From contig NZ_AQQS01000014.1 of NCBI RefSeq assembly GCF_002088275.1, positions 1 through 64,000 of the forward strand: a stretch of DNA of 64,000 bases. The letters are read 5' to 3'. This document shows positions 9,185 through 18,492 of this stretch, one piece after another. Every line of letters begins with the position of its first letter. Within the stretch, counting starts at the first letter, position 1. The DNA is from Aurantimonas sp. 22II-16-19i (GTDB lineage: Bacteria; Pseudomonadota; Alphaproteobacteria; Rhizobiales; Rhizobiaceae). The notes under the pieces were generated by a model, which ran no database searches, was not told the DNA's origin, and worked only from the letters and a program-made list of their open reading frames with translations. The translations under genes and the position numbers were made by a program.

Positions 9185-9826
9185 TCATACCAGCGCGGCC
9201 ACCCGGCGCTTCAGTTCCGGCAGGAGGTCGGTCTCGAAGAACGGATGGCGCTTCAGCCAGGCATTGTTGCGCCAGGAGGGATGCGGCAGCGGCAGGACCT
9301 TCGCAAAGCGTCCCCCGCCCGCCAGCACCGCGCGCCAGTCCTCGACCGTCTCGGTCAGCGAGCGAGCGCCCCCGCCGGCGATGTGGAAGCGCTGGGCATG
9401 AAGGCCGATCGCCAGCACCAGCTCGGCCTGGGGCATCGCCGCCATCACCCGGGCGTGCCAGGTGGCGCGGCATTCCCGGCGCGGCGGCAGGTCGCCGCCC
9501 TTGCCGTCATAGCCCGGAAAGCAGAAGCCCATCGGCACGATGGCGATGCGGGACGGATCGTAGAAAACCTGCGCATCGATCCCCATCCAGTCGCGCAGCC
9601 TGATGCCGGACGGATCGTTGAAGGGCTTCGTCGACTTGTCGGCGAGGTTGCCCGGCGCCTGGCCGGCGACCACGATCCGTGCCGTCGACGACAGCGCCAG
9701 CACCGGATTGGGCTCGATCGGCAACGGCCGGCCGAGCGGCGCATCCCGGCAGATCCGGCAGGCCCGGATCGTCCGGTAGAGCGCCTGCGGGTCCTCGCCG
9801 CCCGCCGCTTCGATCGCAGCCGTCAC
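9185..9826 (-). CDS. Uracil-DNA glycosylase family protein (family-4-like, probable Fe-S)
   Basis: About 213 residues. The motif GQAPG near residue 55 corresponds to the uracil-pocket motif GEAPG of family 4 enzymes, and PHPS near the C-terminus is the second active-site motif. Four cysteines (C23, C26, C102, C119) are spaced like the [4Fe-4S] ligands of family 4. The likely job is removal of uracil from DNA. The start is a GTG at 9826, eight bases after the stop of the upstream GST gene; no ATG is available in a sensible position and the ribosome site is weak, so translation is probably coupled. Confidence 0.78.
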   Translation of the reverse strand: MTAAIEAAGGEDPQALYRTIRACRICRDAPLGRPLPIEPNPVLALSSTARIVVAGQAPGNLADKSTKPFNDPSGIRLRDWMGIDAQVFYDPSRIAIVPMGFCFPGYDGKGGDLPPRRECRATWHARVMAAMPQAELVLAIGLHAQRFHIAGGGARSLTETVEDWRAVLAGGGRFAKVLPLPHPSWRNNAWLKRHPFFETDLLPELKRRVAALV

Positions 9827-9834
9827 GGCTCGGC

Positions 9835-10446
9835 TCAGGCCGTCATGCTCGGGCGGGCGGAAACCTCGCCGTACCAGCGCGCGACATTCGCAAGGTCGGT
9901 CGGAAGCGCGATCTTGGCCGGCTTCATGAAGTCGACGGCGACGACGCCCGTGATGTCGGCGACCGAGAAGGTATCGCCCGCGGCGAATCGGTGCCCGGCG
10001 AGATGGGCGTCGAAGAGGCGCAGGAACTCGATGGCCTTGCTCCGGTTCGCTTCCCCCCAGGCGGGGACCTGCGGCACCTCCCATTCGGCCATGGCGGGAT
10101 GGGTGTGACGGAAAGCCGCGGCGACCGCTGCGTAGAGGCCGAGCTCGATGCGCCGGTTCCACATCTCGATCGTGGCGATCTCGACCGGCGTCGTCCCGAA
10201 CAGCGGCGGTTCGGGCCGGAGCGCCTCGAAATAGCGGCAGATGGCGATCGATTCGGTGATGATCGTGCCGTCGTCGAGTTCGAGCACCGGCAGGCGCTGC
10301 AAGGGGTTGCGGCTCGCGATCGTCTCGGAGCGGTGTTCGAGATTGTTCATGTCGACCGGCTCGAGCGGAACCGTGATGCCCTTCTCGGCGATGAAGATCC
10401 GCGTGCGGCGCGGATTGGGCGCTCGGCCGCCGTCAAAAAGGCGCAT
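9835..10446 (-). CDS. Glutathione S-transferase family protein
   Basis: A 203-residue two-domain GST. The N-terminal thioredoxin-like domain ends with the glutathione-binding signature, including LPVLELDDGTIITES near residues 52-66; the alpha-helical C-terminal domain contains the N-capping motif FSVADITG near 155. The substrate is unknown. The start at 10446 is set by GGGAGG eight bases upstream; an in-frame ATG seven codons earlier has no such site. It is the first gene of a probable two-gene unit with the glycosylase. Confidence 0.85.
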   Translation of the reverse strand: MRLFDGGRAPNPRRTRIFIAEKGITVPLEPVDMNNLEHRSETIASRNPLQRLPVLELDDGTIITESIAICRYFEALRPEPPLFGTTPVEIATIEMWNRRIELGLYAAVAAAFRHTHPAMAEWEVPQVPAWGEANRSKAIEFLRLFDAHLAGHRFAAGDTFSVADITGVVAVDFMKPAKIALPTDLANVARWYGEVSARPSMTA

Positions 10447-10628
10447 GGTCTGTCCTCCCTGTTTCACCGTCGATGCAAATCCGCCGCGCCTGGCGAGGTT
10501 CCCCGCCAGGGGCTGCCCCTCGCAGCCATCGATGCGAATTTCCGGTTCCTTAAGCGATTTTTTTAAGGTTGGCGAAACAGAATGCGGCCGGACCGAAATT
10601 CGAGCTAAGGCGATCCGACCCAGTCTTC

Positions 10629-12137
10629 ATGTCCCTTGCCGCACCGCCCACCGTCGATCACCGCATTGCCAGCCGCTCGCGCAATGGCGATCTCGCCCGA
10701 ACCCTGCGGGCGGCCCGCGAGCGGCTGTCGACGCGCGGCACCGCGGCGCCGCGATTCGGCCGCGAGCTGCTTGCCCAGCACGCGGCGGCGCTGAGGGCGG
10801 CGTCGTTCATCCTGCCGCTGCCGGTGATGGTCACCGGCTTCGGCCTGTCGATCCATCTCGGCCCGGTCCATGCGGCGCTGTGGACCCTCGTCACCCTCGG
10901 CTGCTATCTCGCCCTCGTCGCCACGGCCCGCAAGTTCGGCGCCGAGCCGGTCGCCGCCGAGGCGCTGGAGCGCTGGCGCGGCCTGTTCCTCACCGGCCAT
11001 GCCCTGACCGGCCTGTGCTGGGCCTATCTGGCGGCCCTCGACCCGGCCCAGGTCAACGGCTCGCAATTCGGCATCTTCCAGTTCACCGTCCTGTTCGTCG
11101 TCGTCGCCTCGACGGCGATGATCTCCTTCACGCTGCAGCTGGTCGTCCCCCTCACCTTCGCCCTCGCCGTGGTGTTCCTGGGGATCAACACGATCGCCGA
11201 GCCGGATCCCGGCCATATCGCGCTGACGGCGGTGCTCATCGCCGCGATCGCCTTCTTCTCGCTGGTCAGCGAGATCCTGCGCCGCTCGGCCCTTCGCGCC
11301 TTCGTCCACCAGGCCGAGAAGGACGAGCTGATCGCCGAACTCGAGACCGCGCGGGTGATCTCCGACGAGGCGCGGCGGCGGGCGGAAGAGGCCAATCTGG
11401 CCAAGTCGCGCTTTCTCGCCACCATGAGCCACGAGCTCCGGACGCCGCTCAACGCCATTCTCGGATTCTCGGAAGTGATGGAGGGCGAGATGCTCGGCCC
11501 GCTCGGCAACGCCACCTACAAGGACTATGTCCGGGACATCCACGCCTCCGGCCAGCATCTGCTCGGGCTGATCAACGAGATCCTCGACCTGTCGCGGATC
11601 GAGGCCGGTCGCTTCACGCTGAACGAGGAGGCGATCGAGCTCGTCGCCATCGCCAGGGAGTGTCTGGGGACCGTCCGCATCCGCGCCGAGGCGAAGGGCC
11701 TGACCGTGCGCTCGGAGTTCGAACGCGATCTGCCGGCGCTGTGGGCCGACGAGCGGGCCGCCCGCCAGATCGTCTTGAACCTTCTGTCGAATGCCGTGAA
11801 GTTCACCCCCCGAGGCGGCGAGATCGTCGTCTCCGTCGGCTGGACCGCCGGCGCCGGACAGTATGTCTGCGTGAGGGACAACGGCCCCGGCATCCCGGAA
11901 GAGGAGATCCCGATCGTCCTGTCCTCCTTCGGCCAGGGCTCGGTGGCGATGAAGAGCGCCGAGCAGGGCACCGGTCTCGGCCTGCCGATCGTCCAGGCCC
12001 TGGTGAAGCTGCACAATGGCGAGTTCCAGCTGATATCCCGGCTGCGCGAGGGCACCGAGGCGATCGCCGTGTTTCCGCAATCGCGGGTTCTCGAGGTGAT
12101 GCCGGCGATCGACGATCCGGACTGGCCCGCCAAGTGA
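10629..12137 (+). CDS. Membrane sensor histidine kinase (PleC/DivJ/PdhS-like)
   Basis: A 502-residue hybrid-free kinase. Five to six transmembrane segments (residues about 55-215) are followed by a coiled coil, a HisKA domain with MSHELRTPLNAILGFSEVME (phosphorylated His near 268) and a HATPase domain with N-box NLLSNAVKF, G1 DNGPGIP and G2 GTGLGLPI. The H-box and the GSVAMKSAEQGTGLGLPIVQ-type ATP lid resemble the alphaproteobacterial PleC/DivJ/PdhS group that acts on DivK; this assignment is an inference. No response regulator lies next to it. An in-frame TTG at 10569 is an alternative start, but the ATG at 10629 is preferred. Confidence 0.83.
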   Translation: MSLAAPPTVDHRIASRSRNGDLARTLRAARERLSTRGTAAPRFGRELLAQHAAALRAASFILPLPVMVTGFGLSIHLGPVHAALWTLVTLGCYLALVATARKFGAEPVAAEALERWRGLFLTGHALTGLCWAYLAALDPAQVNGSQFGIFQFTVLFVVVASTAMISFTLQLVVPLTFALAVVFLGINTIAEPDPGHIALTAVLIAAIAFFSLVSEILRRSALRAFVHQAEKDELIAELETARVISDEARRRAEEANLAKSRFLATMSHELRTPLNAILGFSEVMEGEMLGPLGNATYKDYVRDIHASGQHLLGLINEILDLSRIEAGRFTLNEEAIELVAIARECLGTVRIRAEAKGLTVRSEFERDLPALWADERAARQIVLNLLSNAVKFTPRGGEIVVSVGWTAGAGQYVCVRDNGPGIPEEEIPIVLSSFGQGSVAMKSAEQGTGLGLPIVQALVKLHNGEFQLISRLREGTEAIAVFPQSRVLEVMPAIDDPDWPAK

Positions 12138-12229
12138 GACGGCCGGAAGCCGGGTCATCCGCCGAAGCTTGCGACGGCGGCGCTGCGAGGCCATATCCGG
12201 GGCCCCGACATGCCCGGACCGGAGCCTTC

Positions 12230-12478
12230 ATGGCGATCGAAAGCCCCTGCACGCAGATCTGCACCATCGACCGATCGAGCGGCCTGTGCCTCGGCTGCGC
12301 GCGCAGCATCGAGGAGATCGCCGGCTGGGCGTCGTTCTCCGCCGAAGGCCGGCGGACGATCATGACGGAGCTCGAAGCCCGCAGACAGGCGATGGCCGCG
12401 CCTGCGCAGCAGCCCGGATCCGGCTCGGACCGGCAGGACCAGCGGCCGGGAAGCGCTGTTTTCGCCAATGCGTCGTGA
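12230..12478 (+). CDS. DUF1289 small cysteine protein
   Basis: An 82-residue protein of the DUF1289 (YdhL-like) family, recognised by PCTQICTIDRSSGLCLGCAR, in which four cysteines form a probable metal or Fe-S site, followed by the family's I.GW motif. The tail after residue 55 is low-complexity. The function of the family is unknown. Its last 11 bases overlap the following protease gene, which suggests translational coupling. GGAGCC lies just upstream of the ATG. Confidence 0.82.
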   Translation: MAIESPCTQICTIDRSSGLCLGCARSIEEIAGWASFSAEGRRTIMTELEARRQAMAAPAQQPGSGSDRQDQRPGSAVFANAS

Positions 12479-13178
12479 CGTCGTCCTCACCGCCATTCTC
12501 GGCGCGATCGCGCTGTTGCTCGTCGTGCTCGTCACCCATGACGGCGGGCCCATTCTCGGGCTCAGCGAGGAAGCCTTCGCTCGCCTGTCCCGGCTGAGCA
12601 TCCTCGGCGTCGGCGTCGGCGCCCTGCTGCTCATGTCGAGGCGTTTCCGGATGGGAGAGATGCTGCGCAACATCCTGGTCTGGACGGCCGGCTTCGGCGT
12701 CCTGCTCGGCCTCTATGCGTTCCAGCCGGAATTCTCCGCGCTGAAGAACCGGGTCTTCGCCGTCCTGATGCCGGGCAGCGTCGTGCCACTCGGCGAAAGC
12801 GACGGCGAGCGGCGCTTCATGGCGACCCGGGCCACCGACGGGCATTTCTATCTCGACGGCGAGATCGACGGCGAGCCCGCCAACTTCATCGTCGACACCG
12901 GCGCCTCGGTGGTGGCGATGGATGCCGCGATGGCCCGCTCGCTCGGCGTCGACATGTCGAGGCTGCAATTCACCAACCAGGTCATGACCGCCAACGGCAT
13001 CGCCCAGGCGGCGCCGATCCGCCTCGACACCGTCACCATCGGCGGCATCACCCGCCGCAACGTCGCGGCGGCCGTCACCGAAGGCTCGGGACTGGGGGCC
13101 GTCCTCCTCGGCATGAGCTTTCTCGGAACGCTCACCTCCTACGACTTTCGCGGCGACCGCCTGGTGATGACCGACTGA
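12468..13178 (+). CDS. Membrane-anchored retropepsin-like aspartic protease (TIGR02281)
   Basis: A 236-residue protein with three hydrophobic segments in residues 1-85 and a single aspartic protease domain at the C-terminus. The catalytic motif IVDTGAS lies near residue 143, and the flap and hydrophobic-hydrophobic-Gly regions (VLLGMSFLG near 213) are present. One domain per chain implies an active dimer, probably periplasmic. It matches the clan AA TIGR02281 family found widely in alphaproteobacteria; substrates are unknown. It overlaps the DUF1289 gene by 11 bases, a pairing that suggests co-expression. Confidence 0.85.
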   Translation: MRRDVVLTAILGAIALLLVVLVTHDGGPILGLSEEAFARLSRLSILGVGVGALLLMSRRFRMGEMLRNILVWTAGFGVLLGLYAFQPEFSALKNRVFAVLMPGSVVPLGESDGERRFMATRATDGHFYLDGEIDGEPANFIVDTGASVVAMDAAMARSLGVDMSRLQFTNQVMTANGIAQAAPIRLDTVTIGGITRRNVAAAVTEGSGLGAVLLGMSFLGTLTSYDFRGDRLVMTD

Positions 13179-13200
13179 GCCGGGCCCGTCCTCGGGGACG

Positions 13201-14052
13201 TCAGATCAGGCTCCAGGCGAAGCGGGCGGCGACGATCAGCAGGAAGCTGCCGAAGCAAAGTTCCAGCTGGCGGCGCGACAGCCGGTGGGCGAGCGTGGCT
13301 CCCAGCGGCACGGCAAGGATCGAGGCCGGTGCGACGACGGCGAGGGCGAAGAGATTGACGAAGCCGAGGCTGAAGGCCGGCAGCTCCGCCTCGCCCCATC
13401 CGCCGACGACATAGGCGAGAAGGCCGGGAACCGCGATGAGGGCGCCGACCCCCGCGCTCGTCGCCACCGCCTGATGGATCGGCCGGCCGTAGAGCGTCAT
13501 GAAGGTGTTGTTGAGGACCCCGCCGCCGATGCCCATCAGCGCCGACAACAGGCCGATGACGAAGCCGGCGACGGAGCGCCCGACGCGGCCCGGCAGATCC
13601 TGCCCGAGTCGGAACTCGAATCGTCCGGCCAGCATCTTGGCGCCGAAGAGGAAGGCGAGGACGGCGAAGATCGCCCGCAGCTCCTCCGAGCTCGCGATCG
13701 ATGCCAGGAACGCCCCTGCGACCGCACCGAGTGGGATGGCGAGGAGCCACTGCCGCAGCAGCGTCGTGTCGACGGCGCCGCGTTTCAGATGCGAGCGCAG
13801 GGAGCGGAGTGAGGTCGGCACGATGATGGCGATCGACGAGCCCACCGCCAGATGCATCGAGACGGCGTGGCTGACGCCCAGGGTCTCGAAGGTCTGGTAG
13901 AGGACGGGCACGAAGATCGCGCCGCCGCCGATGCCGAACAGCCCGGCAAGGAAGCCGGCCGCGGCCGCGGCGGCGAGCAGGGTCAGGACGAGGGGAACGA
14001 GGCTGACGCCGTCGAGGATGGTCATTGCCGGCTTCTGGACCGGCGTCTGCAA
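13201..14052 (-). CDS. TSUP (TauE/SafE) family transporter
   Basis: A 283-residue inner-membrane protein with about eight transmembrane helices and the two internal repeats typical of the family, each opened by a glycine-rich GIGGG loop (residues about 41-45 and 176-180). TSUP proteins export sulfite or organosulfonates or carry other organic anions; the substrate here is not evident. It is convergent with the protease gene (22-base gap). An ATG ten codons into the frame is an alternative start. Confidence 0.85.
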   Translation of the reverse strand: MQTPVQKPAMTILDGVSLVPLVLTLLAAAAAAGFLAGLFGIGGGAIFVPVLYQTFETLGVSHAVSMHLAVGSSIAIIVPTSLRSLRSHLKRGAVDTTLLRQWLLAIPLGAVAGAFLASIASSEELRAIFAVLAFLFGAKMLAGRFEFRLGQDLPGRVGRSVAGFVIGLLSALMGIGGGVLNNTFMTLYGRPIHQAVATSAGVGALIAVPGLLAYVVGGWGEAELPAFSLGFVNLFALAVVAPASILAVPLGATLAHRLSRRQLELCFGSFLLIVAARFAWSLI

Positions 14053-14340
14053 CGGCTCGCCACCGGGGCGGCCCGGCCTTTCGCCGGCTCGTTTCGTCTG
14101 TTCATCGTCGCTTCCCGAAACCGTTTCGCACTCTTCGGGATCACGGTCTAGCGCATGGCATCGGCGACATGCACGGAGTTTCGGCAGTCTGCCATGGCAA
14201 CGGCCGGACGATCAGGACGATCCGGGCGGCGCCCGGCAGTGCATGCGTCGCTGTATCGATCCGGTCGGATGGTGTCTGACGCCGGCGCGGCGCGAGCGAA
14301 CGCGCCTTTCGACGTCCTGATGGATGCGCCGGACTGCGTG

Positions 14341-15798
14341 TCATGCCCGCGCCGCGACGGGTTCGCGCCGCGCCGCCCGTCCCGGCAGGCTGATCTCGAA
14401 GCGCGTTCCGGGCTGGTCCTGGGTGGACAGCCTGATGGCGCCGCCATGGGCCTCGACGATTTCCGCGGCGATCGGCAGGCCGAGGCCGGTGCCGCCGGAC
14501 CGGGCCGAGCCGCGAAAGGCCTTGAAGAGGTTTTCCCGCGCGACCTCGGGCATGCCCGGCCCGGTGTCCTCGACGAAGATCAGGAGGCCGCCCCAGCCGC
14601 CCGGCCCCGGCTCCACGAGGTCGCCGCCGACGCGCAGCTGGCGCACCACCACGGACGGATCGTCGGCAATGCCCGCCAGCGCCTCGACCGCATTGCGGCA
14701 GAGATTGAGGATCACCCGGTGGAACTGGTCCGGATCGACCATGGCGAGGAGATCGCTCGGCACGGCATTGACCAGTTCGATCCGCCAGTCCGGATCGACG
14801 ATCAGGCTCTCATAGACGTCGTCGACCAGCAGCCGCAGCCGCACCTCGCGGCGCACCGGCTCCCGCTCGACGGCCCGGCCATAGGCCAGCACCGACTGGG
14901 TGTAGTGCAGCGCCCGGTCGAGGCTGCGCAAAAGCAGCGGCGCGAAGCGCTGCACCGTCGGATCCTCGACCGCGGCGAGGCGGTCGGAGATCATCTGGCT
15001 GGAGGCCAGGATGTTGCGCAGGTCGTGGTTGATCTTCGAGACGGCGAGGCCGAGATCGGCGAGATGGCGCTGCTCGCGCAGGGTCTCGGTCAGCCGCCGC
15101 TGCATGGCGGCGAGCTCGACCTCGGCGACGCCGATCTCGTCGTCGCGCCGGCTCGGCACGATGATCCGTTCCGGATCGGTCGGGTTGGCGCCGAAGCGGA
15201 TCATCGCATGGGTCATGCCGAGGATCGGGCGCACCAGATAGCGGCTGATCGCGGTGTAGACGAGAACCGCCGCGAACAGCGCGATCGACAGCGACAACAG
15301 GAAGACGTTGCGCGAATAGACCAGCATCGCCCGGTGCAGCGGCCGTTCCGCCATCACCACCTCGGCCCGCACCGGCCCGGCGCCGACCTCGCCCTGCACC
15401 CGCATGACCCTGTCGCCGCCGAAGACCAGCGTGTCGAAGGCGCCGAGGATCATCGCCACCATCGTCTGCTCGGACAGGTTGATCTGCACATCCGGGACGC
15501 CGACCGTCTCGGCCCGGGCGAGAAGCCGCGAGGCGTCGTTGTCGTTGATGGCGATGAGCTGTGCGTCGAGGGACTGCAGCAGGGCCGACTCCTGGTTCGG
15601 CCCGAGCACCGATTCCGGCCCGGCGTCGATCTCCTCCGAGGCGAGACCGGCGACCGCCACGGTTTCGATCTTGGCGGTCAGCCAGTCGTAGCGGAACTTC
15701 GACACCGACGGCACGAAGATCAGCACTTCGGCGAGCATGACCGCGACCGCCGTGATCACCAGGATCCGCGTCGACAGCCGCCGCCGCCGCTTCGGCAC
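14341..15798 (-). CDS. Sensor histidine kinase with periplasmic sensor and HAMP domain
   Basis: About 485 residues: a transmembrane helix near 12-32, a periplasmic region of about 130 residues, a second helix near 165-185, a HAMP linker, an atypical H-box SKINHDLRNILASS (His near 258), and a HATPase domain with NLCRNAVEAL, EDTGPGMP and GTGLGLPIA. The HDLRN H-box type is found in alphaproteobacterial kinases near NtrY/RegB-like groups; the signal is unknown. The GTG at 15798 is chosen because GGAGGAG lies eight bases upstream; a TTG 16 codons earlier is less likely. No cognate regulator is adjacent. Confidence 0.83.
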   Translation of the reverse strand: MPKRRRRLSTRILVITAVAVMLAEVLIFVPSVSKFRYDWLTAKIETVAVAGLASEEIDAGPESVLGPNQESALLQSLDAQLIAINDNDASRLLARAETVGVPDVQINLSEQTMVAMILGAFDTLVFGGDRVMRVQGEVGAGPVRAEVVMAERPLHRAMLVYSRNVFLLSLSIALFAAVLVYTAISRYLVRPILGMTHAMIRFGANPTDPERIIVPSRRDDEIGVAEVELAAMQRRLTETLREQRHLADLGLAVSKINHDLRNILASSQMISDRLAAVEDPTVQRFAPLLLRSLDRALHYTQSVLAYGRAVEREPVRREVRLRLLVDDVYESLIVDPDWRIELVNAVPSDLLAMVDPDQFHRVILNLCRNAVEALAGIADDPSVVVRQLRVGGDLVEPGPGGWGGLLIFVEDTGPGMPEVARENLFKAFRGSARSGGTGLGLPIAAEIVEAHGGAIRLSTQDQPGTRFEISLPGRAARREPVAARA

Positions 15799-15984
15799 CG
15801 GATGCTCCTCCGGCCCGCCTTCAACCGATCTCCCGGGATCGCCCAAGAATGTCCCCGCTCTCCATCAGCCGCCCTCGGGCGGTACTCGAGATGCAGGCCG
15901 CACCGCATCCTGTTGCGGTGGACGAGCACTCCGGGCTCCGGCCCCCCGCCGAAACCCGTCTTCCCTTGTCGCCGCGATCAGCCC

Positions 15985-17409
15985 TCAGCCGAACCTGGCC
16001 AGCATGCCGACGACGCGGCGCACCCAAGGCTTCTGCGTATAGGGGCGATAGTAGACCGTTGCGGCGCGTTTTCCAATTTCGGAAAGCGTCGGATAGGGAG
16101 AGACGAAATCGCGCAGGTCGGCGACCGTCAGCTTCTTGCCGACGGCGAGCGACAGCATGTTGGTGATCTCGCCCGCCGACATGCCGGCCACCCCGGCGCC
16201 GACGATGCGGCCGTTGCGGCCGAGGACCAGCTTGATGAGGCCGCTGGTGCGCCGCTCCGCCTGGGCCCGGTCGTTCTCGCCATAGGGCCAGCGCAGCACC
16301 TGCGTGAGAAGACCGGCGGCCTTCGCCTCGGCCTCGGTGGGGCCGACCTGGCCGAGTTCGGGATCGGTGAAGGTGACATGCGGCAAATGGTCGCGCCGCT
16401 CGCGAACCGGCAGCCGGAACAGGATCGGCCGCAGCACCAGCCCGGCCTGGTAGTTGGCGACATGGGTGAATTGCGGCCCGCCGGCGATGTCGCCGACGGC
16501 ATAGATCCGCCGATTGGTGGACCGGAGATCGGCGCCGACCTTGATGCCCTTGGGGCCGTACTCGACCCCTGCCGCCTCGAGGCCGAGGCCCTGAACGTTC
16601 GGCGCCCGGCCGACGGCGACGAGAAGATGGCTGGCGGCGATCGTCTCGCGGCCCTTGTCGGTCTCGATGGTGATCGAGGGGCCGGCCTCGCCCTTCGCCA
16701 CGCCGACGACCTTCGCATGATCGCGCAGGACGACGCCCTCCGCCCGCAGCCGCTCGATGACGACGGCGGCGAGTTCGGGATCGTCCCTGCCGAGCAGCGA
16801 CCCTGCTTCGAGCACCGTGACCTTCGAGCCCAGCCTCTGGTGGGCCTGCGCCATCTCCATGCCGATCGGGCCGCCGCCGATGATGACGAGATGGTCGGGG
16901 CGCTCGCGCAGGTCGAAGATCGTCTCGTTGGTGAAGTAGGGCGTCTGCGCCAGACCCTCGATCGGCGGCACGAAGGGCGAGGAGCCCGTCGCCACCACGT
17001 AGCGCCGGGCCTGGATGATCCGGCCGCCGGCCGAGACGGTCTTCTCGTCGACGAAGACGGCATCGGCCTCGATCACCGTCACGCCGAGGCCCTCGAAGCG
17101 CTCGACGGAATCGTTCGGCGCGATCGCCGCGACGACGCCGGCGACATGATCCTTCACCGCGGAAAAATCGATCCGCGGCGCCTCCGCGAAGACGCCGAAG
17201 CGCTTCGCCTCCTCGATGGCATAAGCGTGCTTGGCGGCCGCGATCAGGGCCTTGGACGGCACGCAGCCATAGTTCAGGCAATCGCCGCCCATCTTGCCGC
17301 GTTCGATCAGCACGACCTCGACGCCGAAGGCCGCGGCGGCGGCGGCCGTCGTCAGGCCGCCGGACCCGCCACCGATCACGCAGAGATCCGGCTTCAGAAT
17401 GGGCGCCAT
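15985..17409 (-). CDS. FAD-dependent pyridine nucleotide-disulfide oxidoreductase (MerA/Lpd-like)
   Basis: A 474-residue flavoprotein with the FAD motif GGGSGG near residue 13, the redox-active disulfide C44-LNYG-C49, the NAD(P)H motif GGGPIGMEMA near 176 and the FAD motif YAVGDIAGG near 305. The C-terminal HPT signature of lipoamide dehydrogenase is SPYPTLSE here: the catalytic His is a Tyr, as in mercuric reductases, but no N-terminal metal-binding domain or C-terminal Cys pair is present. It is therefore a MerA-like reductase of unknown substrate. It lies 44 bases downstream of a TVP38/TMEM64 gene, a pairing seen in many bacteria. Confidence 0.83.
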   Translation of the reverse strand: MAPILKPDLCVIGGGSGGLTTAAAAAAFGVEVVLIERGKMGGDCLNYGCVPSKALIAAAKHAYAIEEAKRFGVFAEAPRIDFSAVKDHVAGVVAAIAPNDSVERFEGLGVTVIEADAVFVDEKTVSAGGRIIQARRYVVATGSSPFVPPIEGLAQTPYFTNETIFDLRERPDHLVIIGGGPIGMEMAQAHQRLGSKVTVLEAGSLLGRDDPELAAVVIERLRAEGVVLRDHAKVVGVAKGEAGPSITIETDKGRETIAASHLLVAVGRAPNVQGLGLEAAGVEYGPKGIKVGADLRSTNRRIYAVGDIAGGPQFTHVANYQAGLVLRPILFRLPVRERRDHLPHVTFTDPELGQVGPTEAEAKAAGLLTQVLRWPYGENDRAQAERRTSGLIKLVLGRNGRIVGAGVAGMSAGEITNMLSLAVGKKLTVADLRDFVSPYPTLSEIGKRAATVYYRPYTQKPWVRRVVGMLARFG

Positions 17410-17453
17410 CGCCGCTCCTCCTTCATGATTGTCGCCATCGCGACGACGCCGCG

Positions 17454-18284
17454 TCAGGCCGGGCGCTTGCGCAGCACCGTCTTCTTCAGGACGACCCCGA
17501 GAATGGCGAGCGCGGCGAGGCCGACAAGGGCGATCGTCATCTGCGGGGTGACGAGATCACTGAGCGAGACCTCCCCCTCGCCGACATTGACCAGCGCCTG
17601 GTCGAGCCCGGAGCCGAGAAAGGCGTAGACCATCGAGCCCGGGATGATGCCGAGAAAGGTGGTGACGACATAGGTGCGCAGGGAGACCTCGAAGAAGGCC
17701 GGGGCGACGTTGACGACGAAGAAGGGCAGGATCGGCGTCAGCCGGAGCAGCAACAGATAGGCGAAGGCATCGTCGCGAAAGCCCTCCGCGAACCTGGCGA
17801 TCGCGCTGCCCGACTTGCGCCTGAGGACGTCGCCGAAGGCGGTGCGCGCGGCGAGGAACAGGATCGTCGCCCCGGTCGTCGCGCCGATCACCGTCAGCGT
17901 TCCGCCGAGCAGCCAGCCGAACAGGAAGCCCGACGCCACCGTGACGATGGAGGCGGCGGGAAACGACACCGCGACGAGAGCGGCATAGACGAGGACGAAG
18001 CCGAGACCGGCGAGGACGAGATTGGCGTTCACCCAGTCCTTCAGGACGTCGCGACTCTCCAGAAAGGCGTCCAGCGAAATGGAGCGGTGCAGGCCGAAGG
18101 CATAGGCGAGCGCCAGCGCCGCGACCAGAACCAGGATCGGCAGATAGCGGACGAAGCGCGTCCCCGAGACGGACGGACCGTCCCTTGCGGTCTCCCCTGC
18201 CCGCTTCGACGCCGCGGCCGTTCCGCCGCCGTCGGCCATGGTTGCTGCTGCCGGATCGTCCGGCTTCGGCCTTGCGCTCGGCAT
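17454..18284 (-). CDS. TVP38/TMEM64 (DedA-superfamily) membrane protein
   Basis: A 276-residue protein with a disordered N-terminus and six or so hydrophobic segments. The VTT-domain signature is present: GFLFGWLLGGTLTVIGATTGA near residues 120-140 and LRLTPILPFFVVNVAPAF near 180-200. The family is related to DedA and eukaryotic TMEM41/VMP1 scramblases; lipid transport is plausible but unproved for this clade. It is the first gene of a probable unit with the downstream oxidoreductase. The ATG at 18284 has GGAGA upstream; a second ATG at residue 16 is possible. Confidence 0.82.
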   Translation of the reverse strand: MPSARPKPDDPAAATMADGGGTAAASKRAGETARDGPSVSGTRFVRYLPILVLVAALALAYAFGLHRSISLDAFLESRDVLKDWVNANLVLAGLGFVLVYAALVAVSFPAASIVTVASGFLFGWLLGGTLTVIGATTGATILFLAARTAFGDVLRRKSGSAIARFAEGFRDDAFAYLLLLRLTPILPFFVVNVAPAFFEVSLRTYVVTTFLGIIPGSMVYAFLGSGLDQALVNVGEGEVSLSDLVTPQMTIALVGLAALAILGVVLKKTVLRKRPA

Positions 18285-18492
18285 GGTCGGTCTCGTCTCC
18301 GGCTGGCGAACGGGCGACGGCGCAGCCCGGCAATATGGCAGGACATCGCCCGTAAGCGGCCCGGAGGCAAGGCGACGTGTACCGAGCCACTTTCGCAGGA
18401 TTTCATGGCGATGTTACCGGGGGGCGGCCTCGACCGGCGAACACGCTTGCGTCAACACCGCCGGCCCCATGCCGTGACCGGCGAGCCCGAAG

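Noticed and set aside
8771-10108. Long plus-strand frame opposite the RAM, glycosylase and GST genes
   Set aside because: It spans three recognisable minus-strand genes and their gaps and has no domain of its own; high GC content keeps antisense frames open.
10548-10568. CCTTAA...TTAAGG dyad before the first histidine kinase, considered as a CtrA box
   Set aside because: The two TTAA half-sites are nine, not seven, bases apart, so the consensus spacing fails.
14155-17628. Plus-strand frame of over 1100 codons opposite the kinase and reductase genes
   Set aside because: It is antisense to two well-supported genes and crosses their intergenic gap; the composition is that of a codon-position shadow.
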